Numbered from the stretch's first letter, positions 24,163-32,566 are shown. The stretch: DNA of 64,000 nucleotides from Candidatus Rokuibacteriota bacterium (GCA_003220685.1 QHTE01000043.1:185799-249798); one strand, 5' to 3'. Made by a program: numbers and translations. The notes: generated from the sequence alone by a model not told the origin.

Positions 24163-25259
24163 AGGTCCTCGTCGTCGGCGGCGGCATCATCGGCTGCGCC
24201 GCCGCCTACGAGCTGGCCAGGGTCGGGTGCCGGGTCACGGTCTTCGAGCGGGCCACGCCGGGCGCTGAGGCGTCGAGCGCCGCCGCGGGCCTGCTGGCGC
24301 CCATCGACGAATCGACCGAGACGAGCTTCGCGCGGCTCGCCCTCGCGAGCTGGCGCCTCTATCCCGACGTCGTCCGCGATCTCCAGGAGCGCACCGGCAT
24401 CGACGTCGAGTACGTCACGCGCGGGACCATCTATCCCGCCGCGGCGGCCCAGAAGCGGCGGGACGTCGGGCAGTGGGCGGACATCGCGGAATTCGGCGTG
24501 GAGAGGCTGGAAGGCGAGGAGCTCCACCGGCGCGAGCCGTATCTCTCCCCGAAGATCCGCCACGCGATATTCGTCAAGGGCGATCACTGGCTGAACAACC
24601 AGCGGCTGGTGCTCGCGTACGCCCAGGCCGCGGCCGCCGCAGGCGTCGAGATCAAGACCGGCTGCAACGTGTCCCGCCTGGTGGTCGAGAATGGCCGAGC
24701 GCGAGCCGTGGTGACGGAGGGCGAGCGGGTCGACGGCGACGCGGTGCTCCTGGCCGCCGGCGCGTGGAGCGGCGAGCTGATGGCCGGCCTCGGCGCGCCG
24801 CTCCGGATCGAGCCGCGGCGCGGCCAGATGATCGCCCTCGCCCACGTGCCTGCCGTCGTCACGCACTGCGTGCACGGCGAGGTCTATCTGGCGCCGAGGC
24901 CGTCGGGGGAGCTCCTGATCGGCGCGACCGTCGAGCGCGCGGGATTTCAGCGCGCCGTCACCGCCGAGGGGATCGCCGGGTTGCTCCATTCCGCCTTCGA
25001 GCTGGTGCCCGCGCTGCGCGCGCTGCCGATCGCGCGAACCTGGTGCGGGTTCCGGCCGTGGGCGCCGGACAGCCTGCCCGTGCTCGGCCCGTGGCCCGGC
25101 GTGGACGGGCTCTTCGTCGCCACCGGACACTTCCGCAACGGGATCCTGCTCGCGCCCATCACGGCGCGCCTGATGACCGAGTGGATCACGGGCCGCGAGC
25201 CTCGCCTCGCCGTGAAGGACTTCCTGCCCGGCCGGTTCGGCCAAAGATTTGGGGCTTGA
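24159..25259 (+). CDS. thiO: Glycine oxidase ThiO
   Basis: 366-residue FAD enzyme that oxidises glycine with oxygen to dehydroglycine (iminoacetate) for the thiazole synthase. The Rossmann motif VLVVGGGIIGCAAAYEL is at the very start. SSAAAGLLAP near 45 and the C-terminal FRPWAPDSLPVLG and FVATGHFRNGILLAP are typical of ThiO. The GTG start overlaps the thiE stop. Presence of ThiO instead of ThiH implies aerobic thiamine synthesis. It ends 25 bp before a toxin-antitoxin pair. Confidence 0.93.
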   Translation: MKVLVVGGGIIGCAAAYELARVGCRVTVFERATPGAEASSAAAGLLAPIDESTETSFARLALASWRLYPDVVRDLQERTGIDVEYVTRGTIYPAAAAQKRRDVGQWADIAEFGVERLEGEELHRREPYLSPKIRHAIFVKGDHWLNNQRLVLAYAQAAAAAGVEIKTGCNVSRLVVENGRARAVVTEGERVDGDAVLLAAGAWSGELMAGLGAPLRIEPRRGQMIALAHVPAVVTHCVHGEVYLAPRPSGELLIGATVERAGFQRAVTAEGIAGLLHSAFELVPALRALPIARTWCGFRPWAPDSLPVLGPWPGVDGLFVATGHFRNGILLAPITARLMTEWITGREPRLAVKDFLPGRFGQRFGA

Positions 25260-25267
25260 CCTCGAAT

Positions 25268-25284
25268 ATGGCTAACATAGCCAT
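25268..25284. promoter_or_regulatory. Palindromic operator of the toxin-antitoxin pair
   Basis: A perfect inverted repeat, ATGGCTA-ACA-TAGCCAT, ends at the base before the antitoxin GTG. A TAACAT hexamer (25273..25278) within it sits 6 nt before the GTG and could be the -10. Antitoxins of the Phd/YefM fold bind such palindromes to repress their own operon, so occupancy here would block RNA polymerase. A TTGACC at 25256 is too close to that -10 (11 bp) to be its -35. Confidence 0.6.
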
Positions 25285-25578
25285 GTGAAGCAGGCCAAGA
25301 TAGCCAACCTGAAGAACAACCTGTCCCGCTACCTCGATCACGTCCGGCGCGGCGGCTCGGTGATCGTGCTGGATCGAGACCGGCCGGTCGCGCGCCTCGT
25401 CCCCCTTCCGCAGGAGGGCACCCGCGGCGCGTCGGACCGGCTCGCGCGGCTCGAGCGCCAGGGGCTCATCCGCCGCGGCACCGGCGGCCGCGTCACCGGG
25501 GTGCCTGCGCGCAAGCCCGCGCGGCTTCCGGGCGGGGTCCTGCGCGGACTGCTGGACGAGCGCGAGCGCGGCTGGTGA
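25285..25578 (+). CDS. Antitoxin, Phd/YefM family
   Basis: 97-residue antitoxin. The N-terminal half, KQAKIANLKNNLSRYLDHV then GGSVIVLDRDRPVARLVP, is the Phd/YefM DNA-binding dimer fold. The basic C-terminal tail should wrap and inhibit the toxin. The start is a GTG directly after the palindromic operator, with no ribosome site, consistent with a leaderless message. The stop overlaps the toxin's GTG start (GTGA), the usual coupling of such pairs. Confidence 0.9.
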   Translation: MKQAKIANLKNNLSRYLDHVRRGGSVIVLDRDRPVARLVPLPQEGTRGASDRLARLERQGLIRRGTGGRVTGVPARKPARLPGGVLRGLLDERERGW

Positions 25579-26003
25579 GGTTCTGGGACACCTCGGCTCT
25601 CGTGCCGCTGTTCATCGCCGAGCGTGAGTCGGCCGCCGCCGTGCGGCGGCTTCGCGAAGATCCCGAGGTGGTGGTCTGGACCCTGGCCCGTCTCGAGCTG
25701 CTGGCCGCGCTGGCGCGCCGGACTCACGACGAGCCCACCGCCGCCCGCCAGCTAGCCCTCGTGCGGCGGCACTTCCTCGACGCGTGGGAGCGCTGGTCGG
25801 AGGTCACCGCCGCCGACATCGTGCGGCGTCACGCCGAGCGCATCGTGGTCACGCATGCGCTTCGCGCCGCTGACGCGCTCCACATCGGCGCCGCCCTCGT
25901 CGCCGCAGAGCACGAGCCCGGCACGCTCGAGTTCGTCACCTTCGACCGCCGTCAGGCGGCCGCCGCCGAGCGCGAAGGCTTCCACGTGCTCGGGCCCGCC
26001 TGA
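25575..26003 (+). CDS. PIN-domain toxin, VapC-like
   Basis: 142-residue PIN-domain ribonuclease. The acidic metal-binding quartet is seen as Asp5 (FWDTSALV), Glu41 (LARLELLAAL), Asp100 (LRAADALHIG) and Asp124 (VTFDRRQ). Free toxin would cut RNA, often initiator tRNA or rRNA in VapC relatives, and halt growth; target here is unknown. It is translated through a 4-nt overlap with the antitoxin gene. The convergent sensor gene ends 20 bp away. Confidence 0.92.
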   Translation: MRFWDTSALVPLFIAERESAAAVRRLREDPEVVVWTLARLELLAALARRTHDEPTAARQLALVRRHFLDAWERWSEVTAADIVRRHAERIVVTHALRAADALHIGAALVAAEHEPGTLEFVTFDRRQAAAAEREGFHVLGPA

Positions 26004-26023
26004 GGCTCGGGCGAGCGAACGGG

Positions 26024-26932
26024 CTACGGCGCCCCGCTGGATCGCCGGATGTCGAGCATCGGCGCGAGCAGGCCGCGGCCGGGCACTTCTTCGATCTGCG
26101 TGATCGTGTTCATGCGCGTGACGATGTCCTTCACCTTGTTGGCCCCTTCCCGCGCGCGCTCCGCCCACTGAGCGTCCTCGCTCTGGGCCGGGAGCCGCCG
26201 CGCGAGGATCGCGAGCCCGCCGGACACGACCATGAGCGCGTTGTTGATCTCGTGCGCCGCCGCCCGGGCCAGGAGGGTCACCGCGCGGAGCTCGGCGGCG
26301 TCGCGCCGAGCTGCCTCGGCCGCCTGCGCGTTGACCACGTCGACGAAGAGGCGCGTGAAGCCGCCGATGCCGATCACGCTGACGATCAGGAGCGGGAGCC
26401 AGTCGCGGCTGAACAGCTCCACCCCCCGAACCCCCAGCATCAGGAAGGAGCCGAACGTGATGATGTAGACGGCGGCACCCAGCACGAAGCCGTGTCGCGA
26501 GCGCACGCCTCCCGACCGCCGCGCCCACACCAGCGCCAGGGCGGCCGCGCCGGCGATCGCCAGGAGCCCGACCACGCCGGCCAGCGCGCCGGCGCCGCCG
26601 AGCGATGCGCGATAGGCGGAGGCGACGAGCGCGGCGACCAGCCCCGCGCCGCCGCCTTCGACCAGGGTGATCAGCGCGATCGGCAGCGCACGGGCGTCGA
26701 CGTAGGTGCCCTGACCCACTTCGATGCGCGAGATCATCAGGGCGATCGTCAGAATGCCGAAGATCAGGCCGAGCGCCATTGCGCGAAGCAGTGGAGCGAC
26801 GTGCCGCTTCGAGTCGAACCAGCGTCGGGCATACGAATAGACGACGAGGCCCAGCACTACGATGCCCGCCGCCTCGATGACGTGATGGATGTCCACGGAG
26901 AGCCTGGCGATGACGGCGCGAAGAACGTCCAT
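26024..26932 (-). CDS. Membrane sensor with histidine-kinase H-box but no ATPase domain
   Basis: 302-residue protein. After a first helix (HHVIEAAGIVVLGLVVYSYA) come several more hydrophobic segments of the 5TMR-LytS/YhcK sensing type, including VGQGTYVDARALPIALITL and YRASLGGAGALAGVVG. The C-terminal 76 residues form a dimerisation/phosphoacceptor helix pair with the H-box AAAHEINNALMVV (His227) and the second helix GANKVKDIVTRMNTI. The protein then stops at MLDIRRSSGAP where a HATPase domain would normally begin. No response regulator is adjacent. The ATG at 26932 has GAGGG upstream. It may be a phosphotransfer or dimerising sensor phosphorylated by another kinase. Confidence 0.82.
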   Translation of the reverse strand: MDVLRAVIARLSVDIHHVIEAAGIVVLGLVVYSYARRWFDSKRHVAPLLRAMALGLIFGILTIALMISRIEVGQGTYVDARALPIALITLVEGGGAGLVAALVASAYRASLGGAGALAGVVGLLAIAGAAALALVWARRSGGVRSRHGFVLGAAVYIITFGSFLMLGVRGVELFSRDWLPLLIVSVIGIGGFTRLFVDVVNAQAAEAARRDAAELRAVTLLARAAAHEINNALMVVSGGLAILARRLPAQSEDAQWAERAREGANKVKDIVTRMNTITQIEEVPGRGLLAPMLDIRRSSGAP

Positions 26933-27039
26933 GGTGACCCTCTTGGCCCGGGTGGATTCGGCTCCCGCCAGTATGCAGGCGCCGCGCGGCCGGCGGCAGT
27001 AGAATGTCATTCCCAATTCCCGCGGCACGGAGAGACGAG

Positions 27040-28368
27040 ATGACCAAGGACGAGCTGAAGCAGCGGGTCTACCAGGCGGTCGACCAGCGCGGCGACGAGA
27101 TCATCGGGCTCGGCGAGCAGATCCGACGACAGCCCGAGCTCGGGTTCAAGGAAGTCAAGACCGCGCGCCTGGTGGAGGACACCTTCAAGAAGCTCGGGCT
27201 GTCCCCGCGGTCGGGCCTCGCCATGACGGGCGTGCGGGCCGACGTGTCGGGCCGCGGCGGTGAGGGACCGACCTTCGCCGTCCTCGGCGAGCTCGACGCG
27301 CTGGTCGTCGCGGGCCATCCGGAGGGCGATCCGACGACGGGCGCCGCGCACGCCTGCGGCCACAACGCCCAGATCGCCGGCATGCTCGGCGCGGCGATGG
27401 GCCTGCTCGACGCCAGGGCCTTCGACCAGCTCGCCGGCCGCGCGGTGTTCTTCTCCGTGCCGGCCGAGGAGTACGGCGACATCGAGTGGCGCGTGGCCCA
27501 GGCGCGCGCGGGCAAGCTCGAGTTTCTCGGCGGCAAGCCCGAGCTCCTTCGGCTCGGCCACTTCGACGACGTCGATCTGGCGATGATGATCCACACGACG
27601 TCGCGCGCCGAGGAAGGCAAGGCCGGCGTGCCCGCCTCGAACAACGGCTGCATCGTGAAGACGGTCCGCTACATCGGCCGGGCGGCCCACGCGGGCGGCG
27701 CCCCGCACATGGGCGTGAACGCGCTCTACGCGGCGCAGATCGGCCTGATGTCGATCAACGCCATCCGCGAGACCTTCCGCGACGAGGACACGATCCGCGT
27801 CCACCCGATAATCACTCACGGCGGCTCGCAGGTGAACGTCATCCCGGGCGAGGTGCGGATCGAGACGTACGTGCGCGGCCGGACGATGCAGGCGATCCTC
27901 GACGCCAACGTGAAGGTCGATCGCGCGCTGCGGGCCGGCGCCCTGGCGCTCGGCGCCAAGGTCGAGATCGAGACCTTGCCCGGCTACATGCCGATGTCGT
28001 GTGATCCGATCATGACGCGCCACTTCCGCGACAACGTCGGCGCGCTCTTCGGGGAGGAGCACTACCGGCAGATCGGCCACCGCACCGGATCGACCGACAT
28101 GGGCGACCTCTCCCAGGTCATGCCGATCCTGCATCCGTACGTCGGCGGCGCCACCGGCACCGGCCACGGCGCCGACTTCGCCATCGTCGACAAGCCGCTC
28201 GCATACCTCGGCCCCGCCAAGGCGCTCGCGGCCATGGTGGTCGACATGCTCTGGGACGGCGCCGCCGGCGCGCGCGAGGTGCTGGCCAACGCCAAGCCGC
28301 CGATGACGCGCACGAGCTACCTCGCCGCACAGCGCGGGCTGGCGCGGCGCGAGACCTACGAGGGATAG
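27040..28368 (+). CDS. M20-family amidohydrolase, AbgB-like
   Basis: 442-residue zinc amidohydrolase related to aminobenzoyl-glutamate hydrolase subunit B and indole-acetyl-amino-acid hydrolases. The first metal motif is HACGHNAQIAGMLGA near 104. The catalytic glutamates are in PAEEYGD near 160, a typical insertion with KAGVPASNNG follows, and the C-terminal histidine ligand is in GTGHGADFAIVD. It would cleave the amide bond of an N-acyl amino acid in the cytoplasm. ATG at 27040 after GGAGAGACGAG; a TAGAAT lies further upstream (26999..27004). Confidence 0.9.
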   Translation: MTKDELKQRVYQAVDQRGDEIIGLGEQIRRQPELGFKEVKTARLVEDTFKKLGLSPRSGLAMTGVRADVSGRGGEGPTFAVLGELDALVVAGHPEGDPTTGAAHACGHNAQIAGMLGAAMGLLDARAFDQLAGRAVFFSVPAEEYGDIEWRVAQARAGKLEFLGGKPELLRLGHFDDVDLAMMIHTTSRAEEGKAGVPASNNGCIVKTVRYIGRAAHAGGAPHMGVNALYAAQIGLMSINAIRETFRDEDTIRVHPIITHGGSQVNVIPGEVRIETYVRGRTMQAILDANVKVDRALRAGALALGAKVEIETLPGYMPMSCDPIMTRHFRDNVGALFGEEHYRQIGHRTGSTDMGDLSQVMPILHPYVGGATGTGHGADFAIVDKPLAYLGPAKALAAMVVDMLWDGAAGAREVLANAKPPMTRTSYLAAQRGLARRETYEG

Positions 28369-28369
28369 G

Positions 28370-28382
28370 CCCCGCGCCGGGG
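28370..28382. terminator. Possible hairpin between convergent genes
   Basis: CCCCG-CGC-CGGGG forms a 5-bp stem with a 3-nt loop in the 22-bp gap between the M20 gene and the convergent haloperoxidase-like gene. There is no T tract, so it may only slow polymerase or be a base-composition accident. Confidence 0.3.
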
Positions 28383-28390
28383 AGCGCCGA

Positions 28391-29617
28391 TCAGCGGATC
28401 GGCTTCGGAAAGCTCTTCACCGCCAGCTCGCCGATCTGCTTGCCCATCACGGTGCCGACCTCCGTGGAGCCGCGGTAGTGCACGCCGTCGTAGATCCGGG
28501 CGACCGCGACCTCCTGCACGAAGTCGGCGACCGTTTTCCACGTGCGCACGGCACCGCCTGCCGTGTAGCTCGCCGAGCTCAGGCTCGGTACCGGCCCGCC
28601 GCCGAGCTCGGCCTCGAGCACCGCGCCGAGCGAGGCTGACACGATGCAGTGGGCGCACGGGTACTCCGGATGCATGGGGGTGTCGATGAACGGCGTCCAG
28701 CTCGGATCGCGCTCGGTGGCGTCGTTGCCATCGGTGTCGCCGTTGCGGATGGCGGTGATCGGTCGCCAGAAGTTGTACGTGTACTTGGCGTCGAAGACGG
28801 CGGTGAGCGCGTCGTCCATGGCCATCGCGGCGATCGCGAGCAGCCGCGCGTTCGCGGTCGCGTCGCGGCCCGGCGCGGCCGCGACCGAGCGCGCTACCGG
28901 CCAGTAGACGACCGGCGCCGTCGCCTCCCAGAACCTGGCGATGGCGGTCTGCTCCGGCGTGCGCTGCGTGCTGTTCTTCGCGCCGAGCGCCTTGATCTCG
29001 TTGTAGTCCCGCGTCCACTTCTCGCTCGTCAGGGCGGGCGGGGGACCCGGCCGGAACTGCGAGCCGCTGGTCATCACCCAGGGCTTCCGCTTGCCCCAGT
29101 TCGGCACCGCGGGAAGCAGGGTCGGCACGTAGACGCCGGCTGCCGCGTGGGGCCGATAGGTGTCGGGGAGGGTGAGCCCCTCATCCACGCGGGCCAGACA
29201 CGCCGCGGCCGCTTGCTCGCCGACCGCGACGCCGCTGGTCTTGGCCGGGCCGTCCGGCACGAGCTTCAAGGCGGCCTCGTAGTCCGCGTCGATCGCCGCC
29301 TGGTGGGCGGCAGGCATCAGCTTCGAGAGCGCGGTTCGCGCGGCGGCCGCGACCGCCGCGTCCACCGAGGCGCCGGGCGCCGCGTTGATCTTTCCCTGCA
29401 GCGGCGGATAGCGGCCGGTGATCGCGTTGACCGCCTCGAACACCGACACCTGGACGAACGCCATCACGCGCACGGCCGGCGGCGTTGCCGGGAGCTTCGA
29501 GGCGATGTCGACGGCCCTGGCGTTGGCGTCGGTGACGACGTCGGCCTGAACGCAGAGGGCGCCGGTCAGTGTCGCGAGAGCCAGGAGGAGAATGGCGACC
29601 CAATGTTTCACATGCAT
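28391..29617 (-). CDS. Exported vanadium-dependent haloperoxidase-like protein (PAP2 superfamily)
   Basis: 408-residue alpha-helical protein with a signal peptide (HWVAILLLALATLTGALCVQA). The three vanadate/phosphate-binding segments of the acid phosphatase/haloperoxidase superfamily are visible: KYTYNFWRPITAIRNGD near 277, MHPEYPCAHCIVSASLG near 314 with the pocket histidine, and ARIYDGVHYRGSTEVG near 376 with the arginine and histidine. The usual PSGH is PCAH here. Either vanadium haloperoxidase or phosphatase activity is possible from sequence alone. Located in the periplasm or outside. Its stop lies 22 bp from the convergent amidohydrolase. Confidence 0.87.
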   Translation of the reverse strand: MHVKHWVAILLLALATLTGALCVQADVVTDANARAVDIASKLPATPPAVRVMAFVQVSVFEAVNAITGRYPPLQGKINAAPGASVDAAVAAAARTALSKLMPAAHQAAIDADYEAALKLVPDGPAKTSGVAVGEQAAAACLARVDEGLTLPDTYRPHAAAGVYVPTLLPAVPNWGKRKPWVMTSGSQFRPGPPPALTSEKWTRDYNEIKALGAKNSTQRTPEQTAIARFWEATAPVVYWPVARSVAAAPGRDATANARLLAIAAMAMDDALTAVFDAKYTYNFWRPITAIRNGDTDGNDATERDPSWTPFIDTPMHPEYPCAHCIVSASLGAVLEAELGGGPVPSLSSASYTAGGAVRTWKTVADFVQEVAVARIYDGVHYRGSTEVGTVMGKQIGELAVKSFPKPIR

Positions 29618-29652
29618 GAGCTTGACTCCTTCATACGCGGGTTGAGAGACGT

Positions 29653-30777
29653 CTAGCCGTTCACGTCGAGACCGAGCGCGAGTCGTCCTGTATAGAGCAC
29701 CTGCGCGGGCTCGCGTACCGGGTGATAGCGAGCCCCCTGGACATCACGGAAGAGACGCTCGAGCCCGAGGCTGCGGTAGAACCCGGCGCCGCCCGCGACC
29801 TCCATGGCCCGCTCCACCGTCTTGACGACCGCACGGGCGACGAGGGTGCGTCCGACGAGGACCTTGCCGGTCGTCTCGGCGCCCATCGAGCCGCGCGCCG
29901 CGGCGAGCATGTGACCGAGCGCGAGCCGCGCGGTCGTGAGCTCGTTCTCCATCTCGCCGACGAGAGCCTGGATGGTCGGGTCGTCGCGCCGCTTCGCCGC
30001 CACGTCGAGCGCCAGCGCGCACGCCGCCTCGGCGACACCGACGTACACGGAATAGATGATCGGCAGCGCCTGCGCGGCCGTCACGTGCATCGGGAGGCTC
30101 CACCGCCCGGCCGGTCGGCGCACGCCGATCGCGGCCTCCGGCACGAACACCCGGTCGAGCACGATGTCGTGCGATCCGGTGCCACGCATGCCGAGGGTCC
30201 GCCAGGTGTCCTGAACTTTCACGCCGGACGCGCTCAGCGGGATCGCGAAGTGAAGAACGGTCGGCCCGTCCTTCGGATCGTCGTAGACGGCCATCGTCAT
30301 CAGAAGATCACCCGCGGGGGCGCCGCTGGCGAAGATCTTTCTGGCCGAGATCCGATAGCCGCCCTCGACCTTCTCGGCCGTGCCCGAGCCCGCGACCCAG
30401 TCCGATCCGCCGGTGGAGACCAGGATCAGCTCCTCGGCCGCCACTCGGCGAAGAAATGGCTCGACCGTCGAACCCTCGTAGCGCCACCGCCAGGCGGGGA
30501 TGAGGACCTGATGCGTGTGCATCGACAGCGCCAGCGCGGTCGAGCTGCAGTAGGTCGCCAGCACGCGCAGGGCGTCGGCGAGCTCGGCCTGCGAGGCGCC
30601 GCCGCCGCCGAGCTCGGCGGGCACGCCCGCCGAGAAAAGCCGGTGCGCGCGAAGGTCTTTGTAGTTGTCGGCGACGAAGGAGTCGTCGGCGTCGTGGGCG
30701 GCCGCCCGCGCCGCGAAGGCCGGGCCGAGCTGCCGGACGACAGCGACCCAGTGATCGTGCGATCGATTCTCTGCCAT
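29653..30777 (-). CDS. Acyl-CoA dehydrogenase-like flavoprotein
   Basis: 374-residue member of the acyl-CoA dehydrogenase superfamily. The N-terminal helical domain, central beta domain (LVSTGGSDWVAGSGTAEKV, WRTLGMRGTGSHDIVLD) and C-terminal helices (AMEVAGGAGFYRSLGLERL) are all present. The STGGSDW start of the beta domain and the GLERLFRDVQGARYHP end resemble the DszC/SfnB flavin-dependent monooxygenase branch as well as ordinary dehydrogenases, so reaction type is open. The ATG at 30777 follows GAGGGG. It is divergent from an HxlR regulator that may control it, with 134 bp between starts. Confidence 0.88.
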   Translation of the reverse strand: MAENRSHDHWVAVVRQLGPAFAARAAAHDADDSFVADNYKDLRAHRLFSAGVPAELGGGGASQAELADALRVLATYCSSTALALSMHTHQVLIPAWRWRYEGSTVEPFLRRVAAEELILVSTGGSDWVAGSGTAEKVEGGYRISARKIFASGAPAGDLLMTMAVYDDPKDGPTVLHFAIPLSASGVKVQDTWRTLGMRGTGSHDIVLDRVFVPEAAIGVRRPAGRWSLPMHVTAAQALPIIYSVYVGVAEAACALALDVAAKRRDDPTIQALVGEMENELTTARLALGHMLAAARGSMGAETTGKVLVGRTLVARAVVKTVERAMEVAGGAGFYRSLGLERLFRDVQGARYHPVREPAQVLYTGRLALGLDVNG

Positions 30778-30872
30778 CGCATGTCCCCTCGAGGTCCGGA
30801 CCGCGAGAGCCGGTGGCGCCATCCCACGAAGATGCCCCCCGCGCGCCGGCACCGAAAGCCCAAAAAATGAAC

Positions 30873-30901
30873 TTGCCCGTTACCCGGGACGGGCCTACAG
30901 T
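30873..30901 (+). promoter_or_regulatory. Promoter and putative operator of the HxlR gene
   Basis: TTGCCC (30873..30878), a 17-bp spacer and TACAGT (30896..30901) form a good sigma-70 promoter. The HxlR ATG at 30912 is 10 nt past the -10, so the message would start at or within a few bases of it. The spacer contains CCCGT and ACGGG arms (30876..30880 and 30889..30893), an inverted repeat well placed for autorepression. Confidence 0.6.
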
Positions 30902-30911
30902 CGCCCCCAGC

Positions 30912-31610
30912 ATGCACGGATACGGGCAGTTCTGTCCGGTGGCGGTCGCCTGTGAAATCTTCGCGGAGCGTTGGACGCCGCTGATCCTGCGCGAGCTCTT
31001 CGCGGGAAGCCGGCGGTTCTCGGAGATCCGGCGCGGAATGCCGCTCATCTCGCGAGCGCTCCTGACCCAGCGCCTGCGGCACCTCGAGGACGCGGGCGTC
31101 ATCGAAAGCCGGCCCGCGGGACGGGGCCGCGAATACCGCCTGAGCCAAGCGGGCGCGGAGTTCCACGACGTGATCGAGTCGCTCGGCGCCTGGGGCCAGC
31201 GGTGGGTCCACGGGCGCGCCTCCGCCGAAAACCTCGACGCGATGCTGCTCTTGTGGAACATCCGGCGTCGCCTGGCGGTCGACCGACTGCCCGAGCGGCG
31301 GGTGGTGATCCGGTTCGAGTTTCGCGGCGTGCCGGCCGGCCGCGGGCCCGCAACCTCCTGGCTCGTCGCCAGCCGCCGGGAGGTCGACCTGTGCCTCAAG
31401 GATCCCGGCTATGAAGTCGATCTGGTGGTGGCCGCGGACCTCGCGGCGTTCACGCGAGTCTGGCTCGGCGACGTCGCATTCGATGACGCGCTTCGCGCGC
31501 GAGACATACGGGTCGAGGGACCGAAAGACCTCGTGCGCGCCTTGCCTGGATGGCTTCTGCTCAGCCACTTCGCCGGCGTCGCGCGGCCGCGTCCGGCCCG
31601 CGCGTCCTAG
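30912..31610 (+). CDS. HxlR-family transcriptional regulator
   Basis: 232-residue regulator. The winged-helix HxlR domain occupies about 1-105, with GYGQFCPVAVACEIFAERW, TPLILRELFAGSRRFSEI and GMPLISRALLTQRLRHLE, the usual recognition segments. The remaining 125 residues match an SCP2-like C-terminal domain often fused in this subgroup and may bind a lipid or aromatic effector. The ATG at 30912 is preferred to one at 30867 because the conserved domain starts there and a promoter lies between the two. It is divergent from the acyl-CoA dehydrogenase gene, its probable target. Confidence 0.88.
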   Translation: MHGYGQFCPVAVACEIFAERWTPLILRELFAGSRRFSEIRRGMPLISRALLTQRLRHLEDAGVIESRPAGRGREYRLSQAGAEFHDVIESLGAWGQRWVHGRASAENLDAMLLLWNIRRRLAVDRLPERRVVIRFEFRGVPAGRGPATSWLVASRREVDLCLKDPGYEVDLVVAADLAAFTRVWLGDVAFDDALRARDIRVEGPKDLVRALPGWLLLSHFAGVARPRPARAS

Positions 31611-31628
31611 CAGCTTGACTGGCTAGAC

Positions 31629-32432
31629 ATGTACGGGACGAGTCGCGCCGACTTTCCGCGGCGCATCGTCTGCCTTACCGCCGAGACCGCCGAGATCGCC
31701 TTCCTGCTCGGCGCCGGTGACCGCGTCGTCGGCGTCCCCGGCACGGCGCGCCGGCCGGAAGCCGCGCGGGAAAAGGCCCGCGTCGGCGGCTTCACCACGT
31801 TCAAGCTCGAGCGGATCCTCGCGCTCGAGCCCGATCTGGTCCTGGCCTTCTCCGATCTGCAGCGAGACGTCGTCCGCGATTTGATCGGCGCGGGTGTGAC
31901 CGTGCTCTGCACCAACCAGCGCTCGTTCGACGAGATCCTGGACGCGATCCTGGTCATCGGGGGCGCCCTCGGGTGCGAGCGCCAGGCGCGCGAGCTGATT
32001 CGCGACGTGCAGGACGACCTCCGTCAGGTGCGCGAGTACTCGGCGGCGTGGCCCGATCGTCCGCGCGTCTACTTCGAGGAGTGGATGGACCCGCTGATCG
32101 CGGGCATTCGCTGGGTGTCGGAGGCCATCGAGATCGCCGGCGGCAGCGACGTCTTCGCCGAGCTTCGCGAGAAGCGGGCGGCCCCCGAGCGGATCGTCGC
32201 TACGCAAGACGTCGTCGAGCGTGATCCTCAGATCATCCTCGCGTCGTGGTGCGGCAAGCCGGTCGACGCGGCGCGAATCGCGAGCCGTCCGGGGTGGGCG
32301 CGCATCGCGGCCGTGAAGAGCGGCCAGATTCACGAGATCGACGGCGCTGACATCCTCTCGCCCGGTCCGTCGCTCGTGCACGGAGTCAGACGCATTCACG
32401 AGATAATTCAGGCCTTTCAAGCGACTGGCTAG
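31629..32432 (+). CDS. Cobalamin-binding-type periplasmic-fold protein (BtuF-like), no signal peptide
   Basis: 267-residue protein of the TroA/BtuF fold. It begins RIVCLTAETAEIAFLLGAGDRVVGV, the class signature, and continues with VGGFTTFKLERILALEPDLVLAFSD and a long central helix near 120-140. No signal peptide or lipobox precedes the fold, and no permease or ATPase gene is near, so it may be an orphan cytoplasmic corrinoid- or metal-chelate-binding protein, or its true start may be missed. An 18-bp gap separates it from HxlR, so the two may be co-transcribed. Confidence 0.8.
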   Translation: MYGTSRADFPRRIVCLTAETAEIAFLLGAGDRVVGVPGTARRPEAAREKARVGGFTTFKLERILALEPDLVLAFSDLQRDVVRDLIGAGVTVLCTNQRSFDEILDAILVIGGALGCERQARELIRDVQDDLRQVREYSAAWPDRPRVYFEEWMDPLIAGIRWVSEAIEIAGGSDVFAELREKRAAPERIVATQDVVERDPQIILASWCGKPVDAARIASRPGWARIAAVKSGQIHEIDGADILSPGPSLVHGVRRIHEIIQAFQATG

Positions 32433-32467
32433 CTTCGTGCCGCCGGTAGCGTCCTTCACGCGGCAGG

Positions 32468-32473
32468 TAGAAT
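32468..32473 (+). promoter_or_regulatory. Candidate -10 of the tldD-tldE operon
   Basis: TAGAAT, the same hexamer seen before several other genes in this window, lies 93 bp upstream of the tldD ATG in a 134-bp gap. No clear -35 was found. The leader between it and the ATG has GGAGG (32551..32555) as ribosome site. Confidence 0.4.
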
Positions 32474-32566
32474 GAACGTGTAGGAAAGACGAATCCAAAA
32501 AGCTTGGGGCGCCGAGGGCCGCGCGATAGGATTGGCCCTCACGAAGCCCTGGAGGCCGAACCGCCA

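Noticed and set aside
25256..25261. TTGACC as a -35 box of the toxin-antitoxin operon
   Set aside because: Only 11 bp from the TAACAT hexamer; the alternative -10 at 17 bp (TAGCCA) is poor and would overlap the start codon.
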